DNA of 64,000 bases, taken from an uncultured Clostridia bacterium (GTDB lineage Bacteria; Bacillota; Clostridia; TANB77; CAG-508). The number at the start of each line of letters is the position of its first letter. The first letter of the stretch is position 1. The stretch spans positions 31,430 through 95,429 of the forward strand of contig CAKPQL010000003.1 of NCBI GenBank assembly GCA_934178555.1. Reading direction: 5' to 3'. Both the position numbers and the translations under genes were made by a program. Positions 28,078-38,089 of this stretch are shown here, in pieces. The notes under the pieces are model-generated. The model saw only the letters and a list, made by a program, of their open reading frames with translations. It did not search any database and was not told the origin of the DNA.

Positions 28078-30672
28078 TTATTTTGATATATCTAGTTCAT
28101 TATCTTTGCAGTCTACTGTAACTGTAGTATTAGGTAATATTTCTTGTGTTAATATTTTTTTAGCTATTAATGTTTCTAATTTCTTTTGGACAAATCTTTT
28201 CAAAGGTCTTGCTCCATATACTTCGTCATATCCATTATTTATTAAATAATCTTTTGCACCTTTAGTTAATTCTAATTTTATATGTTTATCATCTAGTCTT
28301 CTTTCCAAATCTTTTATTAATAAATCTAATATTTTTGAAATTTCATCTTTTCTTAATGGTTTATAAAATACTATTTCATCCAAACGGTTTAAAAATTCGG
28401 GTCTAAAACTTTGTTTTAACAAATTACTTACTTTATTTTTTGCTTCATCTGAAATTTCTCCACTCTGTTCTATTCCTTCTAATATATAATCTGAACCTAA
28501 GTTTGAAGTTAATATTATTATTGTATTTTTAAAATCTACAGTCCTTCCTTGCGAATCCGTAATACGTCCATCATCTAATACTTGTAATAATATATTGAAC
28601 ACATCAGGGTGTGCCTTTTCAATTTCATCAAACAAAACTACAGAATATGGTTTTCTTCTAACCGCCTCAGTTAATTGTCCTCCCTCTTCGTAACCTACAT
28701 ATCCTGGAGGTGCACCTATTAATCTTGATACAGAATACTTTTCCATATACTCAGACATATCTATTCTTACTATATTATGTTCATCATCAAATAAACTCTC
28801 TGCTAATGCCTTTGCTAATTCAGTTTTACCAACACCAGTTGGACCTAAAAACATAAATGAGCCTATTGGTTTACGCGGATCTCCTATTCCTGCTCTTGAA
28901 CGCATTATTGCTTCAGATACTTTTTCAACGGCTTCATCCTGTCCAATTACTCTTTTATGAAGTATTTCATCTAGATGTAATATTTTTTCTCTTTCTCCCT
29001 CCATAAGTTTTGCTACTGGTATTCCTGTCCATCTTGATATAATTTTTGCAATTTCATCTTCTGTTACTTTATTTCTAAGTAAGCCATCCTCTTTACTTTT
29101 TTCTGATAACTCTTCTTCTTTTTCTAATTCTTTTTGCAATTCTGGTAATTTTCCATATTTCAATTCGGCTGCTTTATTCAATTCATAATTTCTTTCTGCT
29201 TGTTCTATTTGAGAATTTACACGGTCTATTTCTTCTCGTAATTTCTGTACTTTACCAATTGCCTGTTTTTCATTCTCCCATTTTGCTTTCATTCCATCAA
29301 ATTTTGATTTTAATTCTGCCTTTTCCTTTTGAATATCAGCTAAACGTTGTTTAGACATTTCGTCGTTTTCCTTACTTAAAGCAGTTTCTTCTATTTCTAA
29401 CTGCATAATTTTTCTAGATACTTCATCTAATTCAGTTGGCATTGATTCCATTTCTGTTTTTATCATAGCGCATGCCTCATCTACCAAATCTATTGCTTTA
29501 TCTGGTAAAAATCTGTCTGATATATATCTATGTGATAATGTTGCAGCTGCAATTAAGCTATTATCTGATATTTTTACTCCATGATACAATTCATATTTTT
29601 CCTTCAATCCCCTTAATATTGAAATTGTATCTTCTACAGTTGGTTCATCTACCATAACTGGTTGAAAACGTCTTTCTAGAGCGGGATCCTTTTCTATATA
29701 TTGTCTATATTCATTTAAGGTAGTAGCACCTATACAATGTAGTTCACCACGTGCTAGCATTGGTTTTAGTAAATTACCTGCATCCATTGCTCCATCTGTT
29801 TTTCCTGCGCCCACTATTGTATGAATTTCGTCTATAAACAATATTATTTTTCCTTCACTTTTCTTTATTTCTTGTAATACTGCTTTTAATCTTTCCTCAA
29901 ATTCTCCTCTATATTTTGCACCTGCAACTAAAGAGCCCATATCTAGTGAAAATATGGTGCAATCCTTTAATCCCTCTGGAACATCTCCTCTTAATATTCT
30001 TAGTGCTAGCCCTTCTGCAATAGCAGTTTTACCAACACCTGGTTCACCTATTAAGCAAGGATTATTTTTGGTTTTTCTTGATAATATTCTTATTACATTT
30101 CTTATTTCTGAATCTCTTCCTATTACTGGATCCAATTTTTGTTTACGTGCTAGTTCTACCAAATCTTGTCCATATTTTTTCAAAGCATCATAAGTTTCTT
30201 CTGGATTATCTGTTGTTACTCTGGTATTTCCTCTAACGCTTAATAGAGCTTTTAAAAAATCATTTTTATTTATATTAAATTTTCCAAATAATTCTTTTAC
30301 TTCTCTATTTGCATTATCAAACATAGAAAGCATAATATGTTCTACAGAAACATATTCATCTTTCATTTCCTTTGCAATATTTTCAGCTTTAGCAAACATA
30401 ATATCAACATCTTGAGATACATAAATTCCATCATTTGGTCTTGCTCCACCTGTAACTTTTGGTTTATTAGCTATTTTATTTCTTACCTTCTCCTCGAAAC
30501 TTTCAGGTATTTCCATTTTTTTAAATAATTCTTTTATTAAGCTATTATCTTGTTCAAGTAATGCCAATAAAACATGTTCTTGCTCTACTTGTGCATTCTG
30601 ATTTTCAACTGCTATATTCTGTGCATTTTGTATAGCCTCCAATGATTTTTGAGTAAACTTTTGAATATTCAT
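28078..30672 (-). CDS. clpB: ATP-dependent disaggregase ClpB (Hsp100)
   Basis: 864 residues: Clp N-domain (FTQKSLEAIQNAQNIAVENQ), AAA-1 with GEPGVGKT and the DEIH Walker B, the middle coiled-coil domain (~residues 410-520), AAA-2 with GPTGVGKTE, and the C-terminal D2-small domain (YGARPLKRFVQ). Rescues aggregated proteins with DnaK. The M-domain separates it from ClpA/ClpC. Its promoter overlaps a degenerate CIRCE element, suggesting HrcA control. Confidence 0.97.
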   Translation of the reverse strand: MNIQKFTQKSLEAIQNAQNIAVENQNAQVEQEHVLLALLEQDNSLIKELFKKMEIPESFEEKVRNKIANKPKVTGGARPNDGIYVSQDVDIMFAKAENIAKEMKDEYVSVEHIMLSMFDNANREVKELFGKFNINKNDFLKALLSVRGNTRVTTDNPEETYDALKKYGQDLVELARKQKLDPVIGRDSEIRNVIRILSRKTKNNPCLIGEPGVGKTAIAEGLALRILRGDVPEGLKDCTIFSLDMGSLVAGAKYRGEFEERLKAVLQEIKKSEGKIILFIDEIHTIVGAGKTDGAMDAGNLLKPMLARGELHCIGATTLNEYRQYIEKDPALERRFQPVMVDEPTVEDTISILRGLKEKYELYHGVKISDNSLIAAATLSHRYISDRFLPDKAIDLVDEACAMIKTEMESMPTELDEVSRKIMQLEIEETALSKENDEMSKQRLADIQKEKAELKSKFDGMKAKWENEKQAIGKVQKLREEIDRVNSQIEQAERNYELNKAAELKYGKLPELQKELEKEEELSEKSKEDGLLRNKVTEDEIAKIISRWTGIPVAKLMEGEREKILHLDEILHKRVIGQDEAVEKVSEAIMRSRAGIGDPRKPIGSFMFLGPTGVGKTELAKALAESLFDDEHNIVRIDMSEYMEKYSVSRLIGAPPGYVGYEEGGQLTEAVRRKPYSVVLFDEIEKAHPDVFNILLQVLDDGRITDSQGRTVDFKNTIIILTSNLGSDYILEGIEQSGEISDEAKNKVSNLLKQSFRPEFLNRLDEIVFYKPLRKDEISKILDLLIKDLERRLDDKHIKLELTKGAKDYLINNGYDEVYGARPLKRFVQKKLETLIAKKILTQEILPNTTVTVDCKDNELDISK

Positions 30673-30753
30673 ATTACCACTCCTTTCCCACTGAATCGTT
30701 TTTGTTAGCTAAATAATATTTCTTAACTAACCTGCATTATGAATATTTTAAAA

Positions 30754-30778
30754 GCACAATCTTAAATATAGAATGTGC
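30754..30778. other. Hairpin in the clpB leader
   Basis: GCACAATCT pairs with AGAATGTGC (one mismatch) around a seven-base loop, between the clpB promoter and its ATG. On the minus strand TTTT follows. It could trim read-through from the upstream methyltransferase gene or act as a leader structure; function not known. Confidence 0.45.
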
Positions 30779-30799
30779 CTTTTTCTGATTACATATAAT

Positions 30800-30842
30800 A
30801 TTATAATACATTATTTTAGCAAAGTAAATAGGAGAGTGCTAA
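30800..30842 (-). promoter_or_regulatory. clpB promoter overlapping a CIRCE-like operator
   Basis: Minus strand -35 TTTACT (30823-30828), 17-base spacer, -10 TATAAT (30800-30805). The inverted repeat TTAGCACTC-N9-CTTTGCTAA (30816-30842) matches CIRCE in the whole first arm and in 6 of 9 bases of the second. Position over the -35 fits repression by HrcA. Confidence 0.65.
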
Positions 30843-30847
30843 TTTTT

Positions 30848-31771
30848 TTAATAATTTCTTTTTATTTTTGCAACAAAGAATCCTTCATATAAATTATTTG
30901 GACATACGCAAAGAGTTCCTTCTATTTTTGTTGGAAGCATTGGTATACTTTCTTTCGACTCAAATTCTATAGGTATAATCTCATATTTTTTACCATCTAT
31001 AACTTTATTTATGATTTCTTCATTTTCACATGAAAGTATTGAACAAGTAGAATATACCATTTCTCCTCCAGGTTTTAAAATTGTAATTGCTTTTTTTAAT
31101 AAAGCTAATTGTGAGTTTTGAGATTTATTTATTAATTTCATTGTAAATGTATCATTTAATTTTTTGTTATTTATATCCAAAGTACCGCTTCCACTACATG
31201 GTGCATCTAATAAAATCTGATTAAAAGAAAAAAAACTATCTATATTTCTTGCATCTTTTACCATACAATATACACATGTAGCCCCTTGCTTTTCTATATT
31301 GTATTTTAGTCGTTCTGCACGAATCGAATTCATTTCACACGCCGTAATATGAGATTTGTTTTCTGATAAAGCTGCCATTTGAGTAGTCTTTCCACCAGGA
31401 GCTGCAGCCATATCTAAAATATCTGCATTATATTTAGGTTCAAGTATAATTGGAGGTAACATAGATGATAAATTTTGAAGATATATCTTACCTTCTTTAT
31501 ATATATCCAACTCTTGTATTTCTTTTTCTTTAACATTTTTTATAATTACAGCTGAATTACTCCAAGGAACTAGTTCATATTCTATTTTTTCTATATTTAA
31601 TAAATTTAAAACATCCTCTACATTAGTTTTTAAAGTATTTATTCTAAAACTAACAACTCTATTACTAGTGTATCCAGTTATTATTTTTTTTGTATTCTCT
31701 TTACCATACTGTTCTTCTAGCATACTGATTAAAAAAGTAGGTAACTTAGCGATTGTTTCATTATATTCCAT
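30848..31771 (-). CDS. RsmB/RsmF-family RNA m5C methyltransferase
   Basis: 307 residues of the NOL1/NOP2/Sun family. SAM-binding ILDMAAAPGGKT and VKDAR, catalytic cysteines in LLDAPCSGSG and YSTCS. Methylates C5 of cytosine, probably in 16S rRNA. It lacks the NusB-like N-terminal domain of RsmB and the long C-terminal extension of RsmF/YebU, so it is a compact version whose target site cannot be assigned. AGGAGG before ATG. Confidence 0.88.
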   Translation of the reverse strand: MEYNETIAKLPTFLISMLEEQYGKENTKKIITGYTSNRVVSFRINTLKTNVEDVLNLLNIEKIEYELVPWSNSAVIIKNVKEKEIQELDIYKEGKIYLQNLSSMLPPIILEPKYNADILDMAAAPGGKTTQMAALSENKSHITACEMNSIRAERLKYNIEKQGATCVYCMVKDARNIDSFFSFNQILLDAPCSGSGTLDINNKKLNDTFTMKLINKSQNSQLALLKKAITILKPGGEMVYSTCSILSCENEEIINKVIDGKKYEIIPIEFESKESIPMLPTKIEGTLCVCPNNLYEGFFVAKIKRNY

Positions 31772-31799
31772 ATATTCCTCCTAATTTTTGTACATTATA

Positions 31800-32471
31800 T
31801 TATTCTAACATATATTTATATAAAATTTCTTTTTTTCCTCCATACATACTATGATATGTAAGTTCTATTTCTGAAACATCAACTTCCCCAAAATCATAAT
31901 TATTATGTTCTTCTATAAATTTTATAAACTTTTCTCTATTTTTCAAACTTTCCTTAAATCTTGAAATTGTTATATGTGATGAGTTTGTTATGTATTTTTC
32001 ATTTAATTCTAATCCGTGCTCTAAAATTTCTTTTTTTAATTTTCTTCTAAAATATTCCAATTCTTCTTTATAATACCCTTTCACAATAACCGCCCCATCA
32101 CTAGCAATTATTCCTTTAAAATTAATTTTGAATTTTTTTATTTCTTTTAATATTTTATTTATTATTTCGTTATACATTTCAATTTGATTTTGTGTATATT
32201 TAAAATTTTCTTTAGAAACTATTATAGAAAAAAGAGTAGTGTGTAAATTATCTTTAGGATAATAGTACTGATTTTCTTCAATTTTTTTAAGTTCATTTTC
32301 AATACCTTGTATTTTGTATTTTATATTATCGTTAGGTCTTGCTAATACTGCAATTCCCATTCTTGTATCTTTATCTATATTATTTAACCAATAATCAATA
32401 CTCTCCTCCTTGTGGAATATCTTATTAATCCCATCACTTGATATATTACTATATAAATTTTCTAATTCCAT
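31800..32471 (-). CDS. 2H phosphoesterase superfamily protein (LigT-like)
   Basis: 223 residues with the two H-x-T/S motifs that define the superfamily, LHTTL and SSHITIS, about 105 residues apart. Members open 2',3'-cyclic phosphates or other cyclic nucleotide products. N- and C-terminal regions are unfamiliar, so the substrate is unknown. It ends 28 bases before the methyltransferase gene on the same strand; SD AAAGGAG is present. Confidence 0.7.
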   Translation of the reverse strand: MELENLYSNISSDGINKIFHKEESIDYWLNNIDKDTRMGIAVLARPNDNIKYKIQGIENELKKIEENQYYYPKDNLHTTLFSIIVSKENFKYTQNQIEMYNEIINKILKEIKKFKINFKGIIASDGAVIVKGYYKEELEYFRRKLKKEILEHGLELNEKYITNSSHITISRFKESLKNREKFIKFIEEHNNYDFGEVDVSEIELTYHSMYGGKKEILYKYMLE

Positions 32472-32530
32472 TTTTTCTCCTTTGTGTTTCCATAAATTGT
32501 AATTAATACTATATCACAAAAAAAATAAAA

Positions 32531-32560
32531 AGAATAGATTTTAATGTAAAAATCTACTCT
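32531..32560 (-). terminator. Terminator of the two-component operon
   Basis: Minus strand AGAGTAGATTTT with near-perfect complement AAAATCTATTCT and a TTTTTATTTTTTTT tail, just after the histidine kinase stop. Confidence 0.88.
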
Positions 32561-32584
32561 TTTCGTTCGTCACCAAATGACATT

Positions 32585-33872
32585 TTATTTAGGCAACTTG
32601 ATTATAAACACTGTTCCTTTTGGTTTATTATGAACTGCTTTAATAGTTCCTTTATGTAATTTTACTATCAAATTTGCTATTGATAGTCCGAAGTCCGGTT
32701 CCTCCAGTTTGTCTTGATCTTGCTTTATCTTCTCTATAAAATCTATCAAATATATGATTTATTGCTTTATCACTTATTCCAATACCTGTATCTCTTACCT
32801 CTAATGTAAATTTATTTTCCTTTGCATAAGTATTTATTTGTATACTATCTCCATCCTCTGTATATTTAATAGCATTATCTAATAAAATTACCAAAAGCTG
32901 ATGAATTCTATTTCTATCGATTTTTATCTCTTTTTGATAATTTAAATTCAAATTAATTGTCTTGTTTTCCAAGCTAGCAAACTCTACATATGGTGTTGCA
33001 ACTTCTCGTATTAAACTATCTATATCTGTATTTTCTTTATTTATTACACTTTCCTTAGAATCAGCATTCGCTAAAGTCATTAAATCCCTTGTTAACTTTG
33101 TTAATCTCTTTACTTCATTTAAAGTAAGTGTTATATCTTCAGATTTATCAATTATTTTGCTATTTGGTTCTTGTAATAACAGCTCTTGCTTTGCCTGTAT
33201 TATTGTAAGAGGGGTCCTTAATTCATGTGATGCATTTTGTACAAATTCAGTTTGTTTTTTCCATGAATCTATTATGGGTTTAAGAGTCTTCTTTGACAAC
33301 AAATAACTTGCTAATAATGCTACTATGATTGTTACAACTATCGCAAACGAAAGTATGTGAAAATAATTATTAATTATACTTGTTTCTGCATCAACGTTTA
33401 TCAATAGTTGTACATACTCTTTCTGTCCATCTTCATTCTCTATTTTATAATTTATTCCCCTATAATAATATCCATTAACTTGGATTTCATATATATTATT
33501 TAAGTCATTTTTTTGAAATTTTATGTATGGTATGTATTCCTCATAGAATCTACCAATACTATCTTCATTTTTTATATTTCCATTTTCATATCTTAATATA
33601 TATATAATTCTTGGATTTACCCTGAAATCTTCCTTTTTTAATTTTTCGTCCATTAGATTATCTGGTATTTTACTATCTATAAAATTTACTACATTATACT
33701 TTTCTATATAATTTAGCGCATTCTTCAATTCAAAATCTGAAGATTTGTATATATAACTTTTTAATATATTAAATATTACAGCACCAAATATGGTAAATAT
33801 AAGTGTAAATATTATAAAATACAATATCATATTTTTTATTAATTGTTTTTTTATTAATTTTTCCTCATTCAT
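32585..33872 (-). CDS. Sensor histidine kinase, read with one +1 shift at CGG-A
   Basis: 428-residue membrane histidine kinase: TM helix ~12-36, extracytoplasmic sensor, second TM ~170-192, HisKA phosphoacceptor FVQNASHELRTPLTI, N-box LLVILLDNAIKY, G1 VRDTGIGI, and G2 GGTGL-G-LSIANLIVK. The frame breaks inside the G2 box at an in-frame CGG followed by A (32687-32690). Skipping C restores GTGLGL and the normal C-terminus ending FIIKLPK. Unshifted, translation ends after 15 more codons and removes the end of the ATPase domain. It follows the response regulator by 27 bases. Signal unknown. Confidence 0.88.
32687..32690 (-). other. +1 frameshift site CGG-A (histidine kinase G2 box)
   Basis: In-frame codons CTT CGG ACT. 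Skipping C gives CTT GGA CTA TCA, the conserved GTGLGLS of HATPase domains. Confidence 0.87.
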
Positions 33873-33899
33873 ATTAAATCATCCTTACTTTAAATTTAA

Positions 33900-34583
33900 T
33901 TAATTTGAAAAAGAATTATCTGACCAAATATACCCTACACCTCTAATGGTTTTTAGATATTCTTCATATCCCACTTTTTTCAATTCTTTTCTTAATCCAC
34001 TAGTATATACTTCAACAACATTAGTAGTTGTATCGCTATTAAATCCCCAAATTTTATCAAAAATTTGGTCTTTAGTTATTATAGTATTTTTGTAATTAAT
34101 TAAATACTCTAATACATCAAATTGTTTCCCTTGTAAATTTAAAGCAATATCATTTACTGTAGCTTGTCTTGTTTGTAAATTTAATTTTAATTCTTTAAAT
34201 TCTATTGTATCATTTACATATGTTCCATTTGTTCTTCTTACCATAGATTCTAATCTTGCAATTAATTCTTCTCTATCAAATGGCTTAACTAAATAATCAT
34301 CTGCCCCTAAATTAAATCCTCTTACTTTATTTTGAACTCCATCCTTAGCTGTCAATATAAGTACCGGTGTATATATTTTCTCTTTTCTTAAACTATCCAA
34401 TACTTCATATCCATCTAATATTGGCAGCATTAAATCCAATATTATAACATCATATATATTTTGCCTAGCATACAATATACCTTCTTCTCCATCAAAGGCT
34501 TGCTCTACACTGAATTTTTTCTCTATACATTGTTTTACTGTATTTGATAATATTTTATCATCTTCTATTATTAAAACTTTCAT
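33900..34583 (-). CDS. OmpR/PhoB-family response regulator
   Basis: 227 residues: receiver domain starting MKVLIIEDDK with the acidic pair, phospho-accepting Asp in VIILDLMLPILDG, Thr/Lys in LILTAKD and VKPFD; then a winged-helix DNA-binding domain (EVYTSGLRKEL, IRGVGYIW). Partner of the kinase downstream. Start at 34583, nine bases after AAAGGAGG; the longer reading includes that site. Confidence 0.93.
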   Translation of the reverse strand: MKVLIIEDDKILSNTVKQCIEKKFSVEQAFDGEEGILYARQNIYDVIILDLMLPILDGYEVLDSLRKEKIYTPVLILTAKDGVQNKVRGFNLGADDYLVKPFDREELIARLESMVRRTNGTYVNDTIEFKELKLNLQTRQATVNDIALNLQGKQFDVLEYLINYKNTIITKDQIFDKIWGFNSDTTTNVVEVYTSGLRKELKKVGYEEYLKTIRGVGYIWSDNSFSN

Positions 34584-34798
34584 AAATCCTCCTTTTGGAA
34601 TATTTTCTTGTGACATGATTTATATAGGCACCACATCTTAGATTTTTTGTAATATATTATATCATAATATATTCTCCTTAAAAATTTATTAAATTAATTA
34701 ATTTTTTTATGTTTGTACTTGCTACTTTTTGGAAAATGATGTAATATAATGTATTAGAATTTAAAAGTAAAAAAATTTTTAGAAAGGAGTTTTATTTT

Positions 34799-34960
34799 AG
34801 CGCCAGGACAATTTTAAATTGTTGACGAGGATAGGGTTTATCGAAATATTCGGCGGATGCCCTATGGGATTTAGCTATTCTCATTATGCATTATAAAAAA
34901 ATAATAGTAATATTATAACAAAAATGATGCAATTTAGCTATACTTTTAAATTCCTTACAA
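34799..34960 (+). ncRNA. glmS ribozyme/riboswitch
   Basis: The conserved core is easily read: AGCGCCAG at the 5' end (cleavage expected between A34799 and G34800), GTTGACGAGGAT, GGGTTTATCGAA, then TTCGGCGGATGCCC. Spacing and order match the glucosamine-6-phosphate-activated self-cleaving RNA. It lies in the 5' leader of glmS, where cleavage lowers the mRNA level when the product accumulates. The 3' boundary is approximate. Confidence 0.96.
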
Positions 34961-34985
34961 TTATATTTTAATGGAGGAATTATTT

Positions 34986-36827
34986 ATGTGCGGAATAGTA
35001 GGATACGTAGGACAAAAAAAGGCAAGTCCTATATTAATTGATGGCCTTTTAAAACTAGAATACAGAGGATATGATTCAGCTGGTTTGTCAACTATAGAAG
35101 GGAATCATATTTCTAATATTAAAAATAAAGGAAGAGTAAAAGCTTTAGAATCATTACCAGAAATAGATACTTTAAGTGGAACTGTTGGAATTGCTCATAC
35201 TAGATGGGCTACTCATGGTAAACCTTCTATTGTAAATTCTCATCCACATATGGACAATAGTAAAACTTTTAGTGTTGTTCACAATGGTATTATAGAAAAT
35301 TTTAATGATTTAAAAACATTTTTAACAGAAAATGGTTATAACTTTTTATCTCAAACTGATACAGAAGTTATACCAAACTTAATACATTATTACTTTACTA
35401 AAGATATATTAAATGATGATAAGAAATTTTTAAGAGCAGTCCAAACTGCTTGTAATCATTTGAGAGGAAGCTATGCAATAGGAGTTATATCATATTTATA
35501 TCCAGATAAAATGATAGTAACAAGAAAAGATAGTCCTTTAGTAGTAGGTAACGGTATTAATGAAAATTATATTAGTTCAGATATTCCTGCAATTTTATCA
35601 TTTACAAAAAATTTCTATCTTCTAAATGATAAAGAATATGTAGAATTAACTAGCAATAGTGTTGAATTTTATGATAGCAATTTAAAACCTATAAATAAAG
35701 AAATTAAAAATATAGAATGGGATGCTACTGCTGCAGAAAAAGATGGATATGAAGACTATATGCTAAAAGAAATTTACGAGCAACCTAAATCAATTAGAGA
35801 AACAATTGGTTCACGTATTAGAATAAATGAAAAATGCTACTTTGACGATTTGCATTTTTCTAAAGAATATTTATCTAGCTTAAATAAAATATATATTGTA
35901 GCATGTGGTACAGCAATGCATGCAGGACTTGTAGCAAAAACATTAATAGAGCATCTATGTCAAATTCCTGTTGAAGTTGATATTGCATCTGAATTTAGAT
36001 ATAGAAATCCTATAATAAATGAAAAAACTTTAGCTATATATATTAGTCAATCCGGTGAAACTGCTGATACAATAGCTGCCTTAAAACTTGCAAAATCAAA
36101 AGGTGCAAAAACATTAGCAGTATCTAATGTTATAGGAAGTTCTATAACGAGGGAAGCAGACTATACTATATACACTCATGCTGGTCCAGAAATAGCAGTT
36201 GCCTCAACTAAAGCATACACTTGTCAAGTTGTATTGCTTGCAATATTAGGAATATATATGGCAGAAACTTTGGAAAGTGCTGATTTAACTGTTTTAGAAA
36301 ATCTAAAGCAAGAAATATTTGATCTTCCAAACAAAATGCAATTAGTACTTAAAAATGTGGAACCAATAAAAGAAATTGCAAAAAAAGTTGCTTTTGAAAA
36401 GGATATGTTCTTTATTGGAAGGGGTACAGATTATGCAGTATCTTTAGAAGGTTCTTTAAAATTAAAAGAAATTTCTTACATTCATTCAGAAGGATATGCC
36501 TCAGGAGAATTAAAGCACGGACCTATCGCATTAATAGAAGATGGTGTTACTGTTGTATCTGTAATCACAAATGAAGATTTAGTTGAAAAAAGTATTAGTA
36601 ATATACAAGAAGTAGCCACTAGAGGTGCAAAAACATTTGTAATAACAAACCAAGAATTAGATAAAGATAGATTTGATTTTGTAATAGAAATTCCAGAAGT
36701 AAACTCTTTAATATCTCCTGCAGTTTCTGTAATACCTCTACAATTATTTTCTTACTATATTTCAAAAGAAAAAGGATTAGATGTAGATAAACCAAGAAAC
36801 CTTGCAAAATCAGTAACAGTTGAATAG
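34986..36827 (+). CDS. glmS: Glutamine--fructose-6-phosphate aminotransferase
   Basis: First enzyme of the hexosamine pathway. 613 residues: N-terminal class II amidotransferase with the nucleophile Cys1 (MCGIVGYVG), YRGYDSAG and HTRWATHG; two SIS isomerase domains (ISQSGETADTIAAL, HSEGYASGELKHGPIALI); C-terminal LAKSVTVE. Start at 34986 so that cysteine follows Met, preceded by GGAGG. Controlled by the ribozyme just upstream. Confidence 0.98.
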   Translation: MCGIVGYVGQKKASPILIDGLLKLEYRGYDSAGLSTIEGNHISNIKNKGRVKALESLPEIDTLSGTVGIAHTRWATHGKPSIVNSHPHMDNSKTFSVVHNGIIENFNDLKTFLTENGYNFLSQTDTEVIPNLIHYYFTKDILNDDKKFLRAVQTACNHLRGSYAIGVISYLYPDKMIVTRKDSPLVVGNGINENYISSDIPAILSFTKNFYLLNDKEYVELTSNSVEFYDSNLKPINKEIKNIEWDATAAEKDGYEDYMLKEIYEQPKSIRETIGSRIRINEKCYFDDLHFSKEYLSSLNKIYIVACGTAMHAGLVAKTLIEHLCQIPVEVDIASEFRYRNPIINEKTLAIYISQSGETADTIAALKLAKSKGAKTLAVSNVIGSSITREADYTIYTHAGPEIAVASTKAYTCQVVLLAILGIYMAETLESADLTVLENLKQEIFDLPNKMQLVLKNVEPIKEIAKKVAFEKDMFFIGRGTDYAVSLEGSLKLKEISYIHSEGYASGELKHGPIALIEDGVTVVSVITNEDLVEKSISNIQEVATRGAKTFVITNQELDKDRFDFVIEIPEVNSLISPAVSVIPLQLFSYYISKEKGLDVDKPRNLAKSVTVE

Positions 36828-36833
36828 AAATTT

Positions 36834-36861
36834 ATAAGGGTACACTTAAATGTACCCTTAT
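36834..36861 (+). terminator. glmS terminator
   Basis: ATAAGGGTACA / TGTACCCTTAT perfect 11-bp stem with a 6-base loop and a T-rich tail. Confidence 0.88.
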
Positions 36862-36918
36862 ATTTATTATTTTATAATATTTTGTAGCTTCTAATTCAAT
36901 TACAGCTATATTAATATT

Positions 36919-37563
36919 TTACATTTCTCTTTCATCATCAAAATCTCTGTTAGTTTCTGTTTGTGTTCTTTCATAATTATTATATACTTCATCTAATTTT
37001 ACTGCATTTTTTTCATCCAAATGTAATTTCTGTAATCTATATAACACATTTATATTATTGGCAAATTTAAGATTATCATGTAGCTGTGGATGTCTTTGCT
37101 TTAATTTTCTTGTATCCTCTATTAAATTAACTAACTCCCCTATGTTATTATAATCTATATCTTCTTCTCTTCTTTGTTGCATTATATACAAGCCTACTCC
37201 TGCCATCTTACTTAACGCATTATGAGAACCTTCATCATTAACCAACGCTCTTCCTGAAATAGTAGCATCATATGTTTGTTTACATATCTGATAAACAAAT
37301 TGATTTTCTTCTATACCACATCTTTCAAAATCTCCCTTACGCAATTCCCATATGCTTTTTAATACATTTAAGTTAGCATTTTTTCCTTCAGAAATATATT
37401 CTCCAGCAATTAAAAATACATCTGTCATTTCATATGCATTAGGATCTTTAGCCCATTCATAAAGTTCTCCATTTTCCTCTATCCATTTTTCTATTTTTTC
37501 TGCTCTTTGATCAAATTCTTTAACATTCATTTTATTATATTTCATATGTTTTCTCACTTTCAT
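36919..37563 (-). CDS. Hypothetical protein
   Basis: 214 residues, hydrophilic and predicted soluble and helical (WIEENGELYEWAKDP, LIEDTRKLKQRHPQLHDNLK), ending in an acidic tail (NRDFDDEREM). No motif or family recognised. It lies between glmS (convergent) and bofA (same strand, 65 bases upstream). ATG at 37545 is an alternative start. Confidence 0.6.
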   Translation of the reverse strand: MKVRKHMKYNKMNVKEFDQRAEKIEKWIEENGELYEWAKDPNAYEMTDVFLIAGEYISEGKNANLNVLKSIWELRKGDFERCGIEENQFVYQICKQTYDATISGRALVNDEGSHNALSKMAGVGLYIMQQRREEDIDYNNIGELVNLIEDTRKLKQRHPQLHDNLKFANNINVLYRLQKLHLDEKNAVKLDEVYNNYERTQTETNRDFDDEREM

Positions 37564-37627
37564 AACTATATTTTATATTTATTATATGTCTTATAAGCAA
37601 AAAAACACTGGATAAAATTTCTTGAAT

Positions 37628-37892
37628 TTATCCAAAAAAAATTTTTAAAATTATTAATAATAATGCTCCAGGAATTCCAAGTATACCAACAAATATAGCA
37701 GTAAATATATTTAATCCTATATGAAAGCCGTATCCGTGCCCCTATTAAATTAATTACATAAATTAATACTCCTCCCAATAACGAATTAAATACTATTTTT
37801 AATATGGTTTTTAATGGTATTATTAAAATTCTTCCAAACAGGAACAATGTTAAAATGCATGCTAAAAAAGTTATTGTTACATTTATGTCCAT
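37628..37892 (-). CDS. bofA: Pro-sigma-K processing inhibitor BofA, read with one +1 shift at CGG-A
   Basis: Small membrane protein that holds the SpoIVFB protease inactive in the mother-cell forespore membrane until late sporulation. Two hydrophobic segments (TFLACILTLFLFGR, LLLIILKIFFG) and the family pattern NLIG...G-FHIGLNIFTAIFVGILGIPG. The frame breaks at 37733-37736 (GCA CGG ATA). Skipping C yields GYGFHIG and a total of 87 residues, the length of Bacillus BofA. Unshifted reading gives an unrelated polar tail. Start at 37892 with GGGAGG upstream. yaaL lies just upstream, as in Bacillus (recR-yaaL-bofA). Confidence 0.85.
37733..37736 (-). other. +1 frameshift site CGG-A (bofA)
   Basis: In-frame codons GCA CGG ATA. 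Skipping C gives GCA GGA TAC GGC TTT CAT ATA GGA. A second CGG five bases later is out of frame after the shift. Confidence 0.83.
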
Positions 37893-38089
37893 TATTCGTC
37901 CTCCCATTATAATTATTATCTTTGTGCAAATTTCATACACTCTACAATAATCATTATGCTGTACTATGGACAAATATTCCCTTATAAAAAAATCCCTTAC
38001 AAAATTAACTGTAATGGAAAAAGGAAAATAAGATTATCCTTCTGAAGTAGCCCAATCTCCATGGAAAACCATAACATCTTTAAACTGTT

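Noticed and set aside
34640..34750. Exact glmS promoter
   Set aside because: A -10 TATAAT at 34745 is clear, but no -35 lies at normal spacing, so it was not listed.
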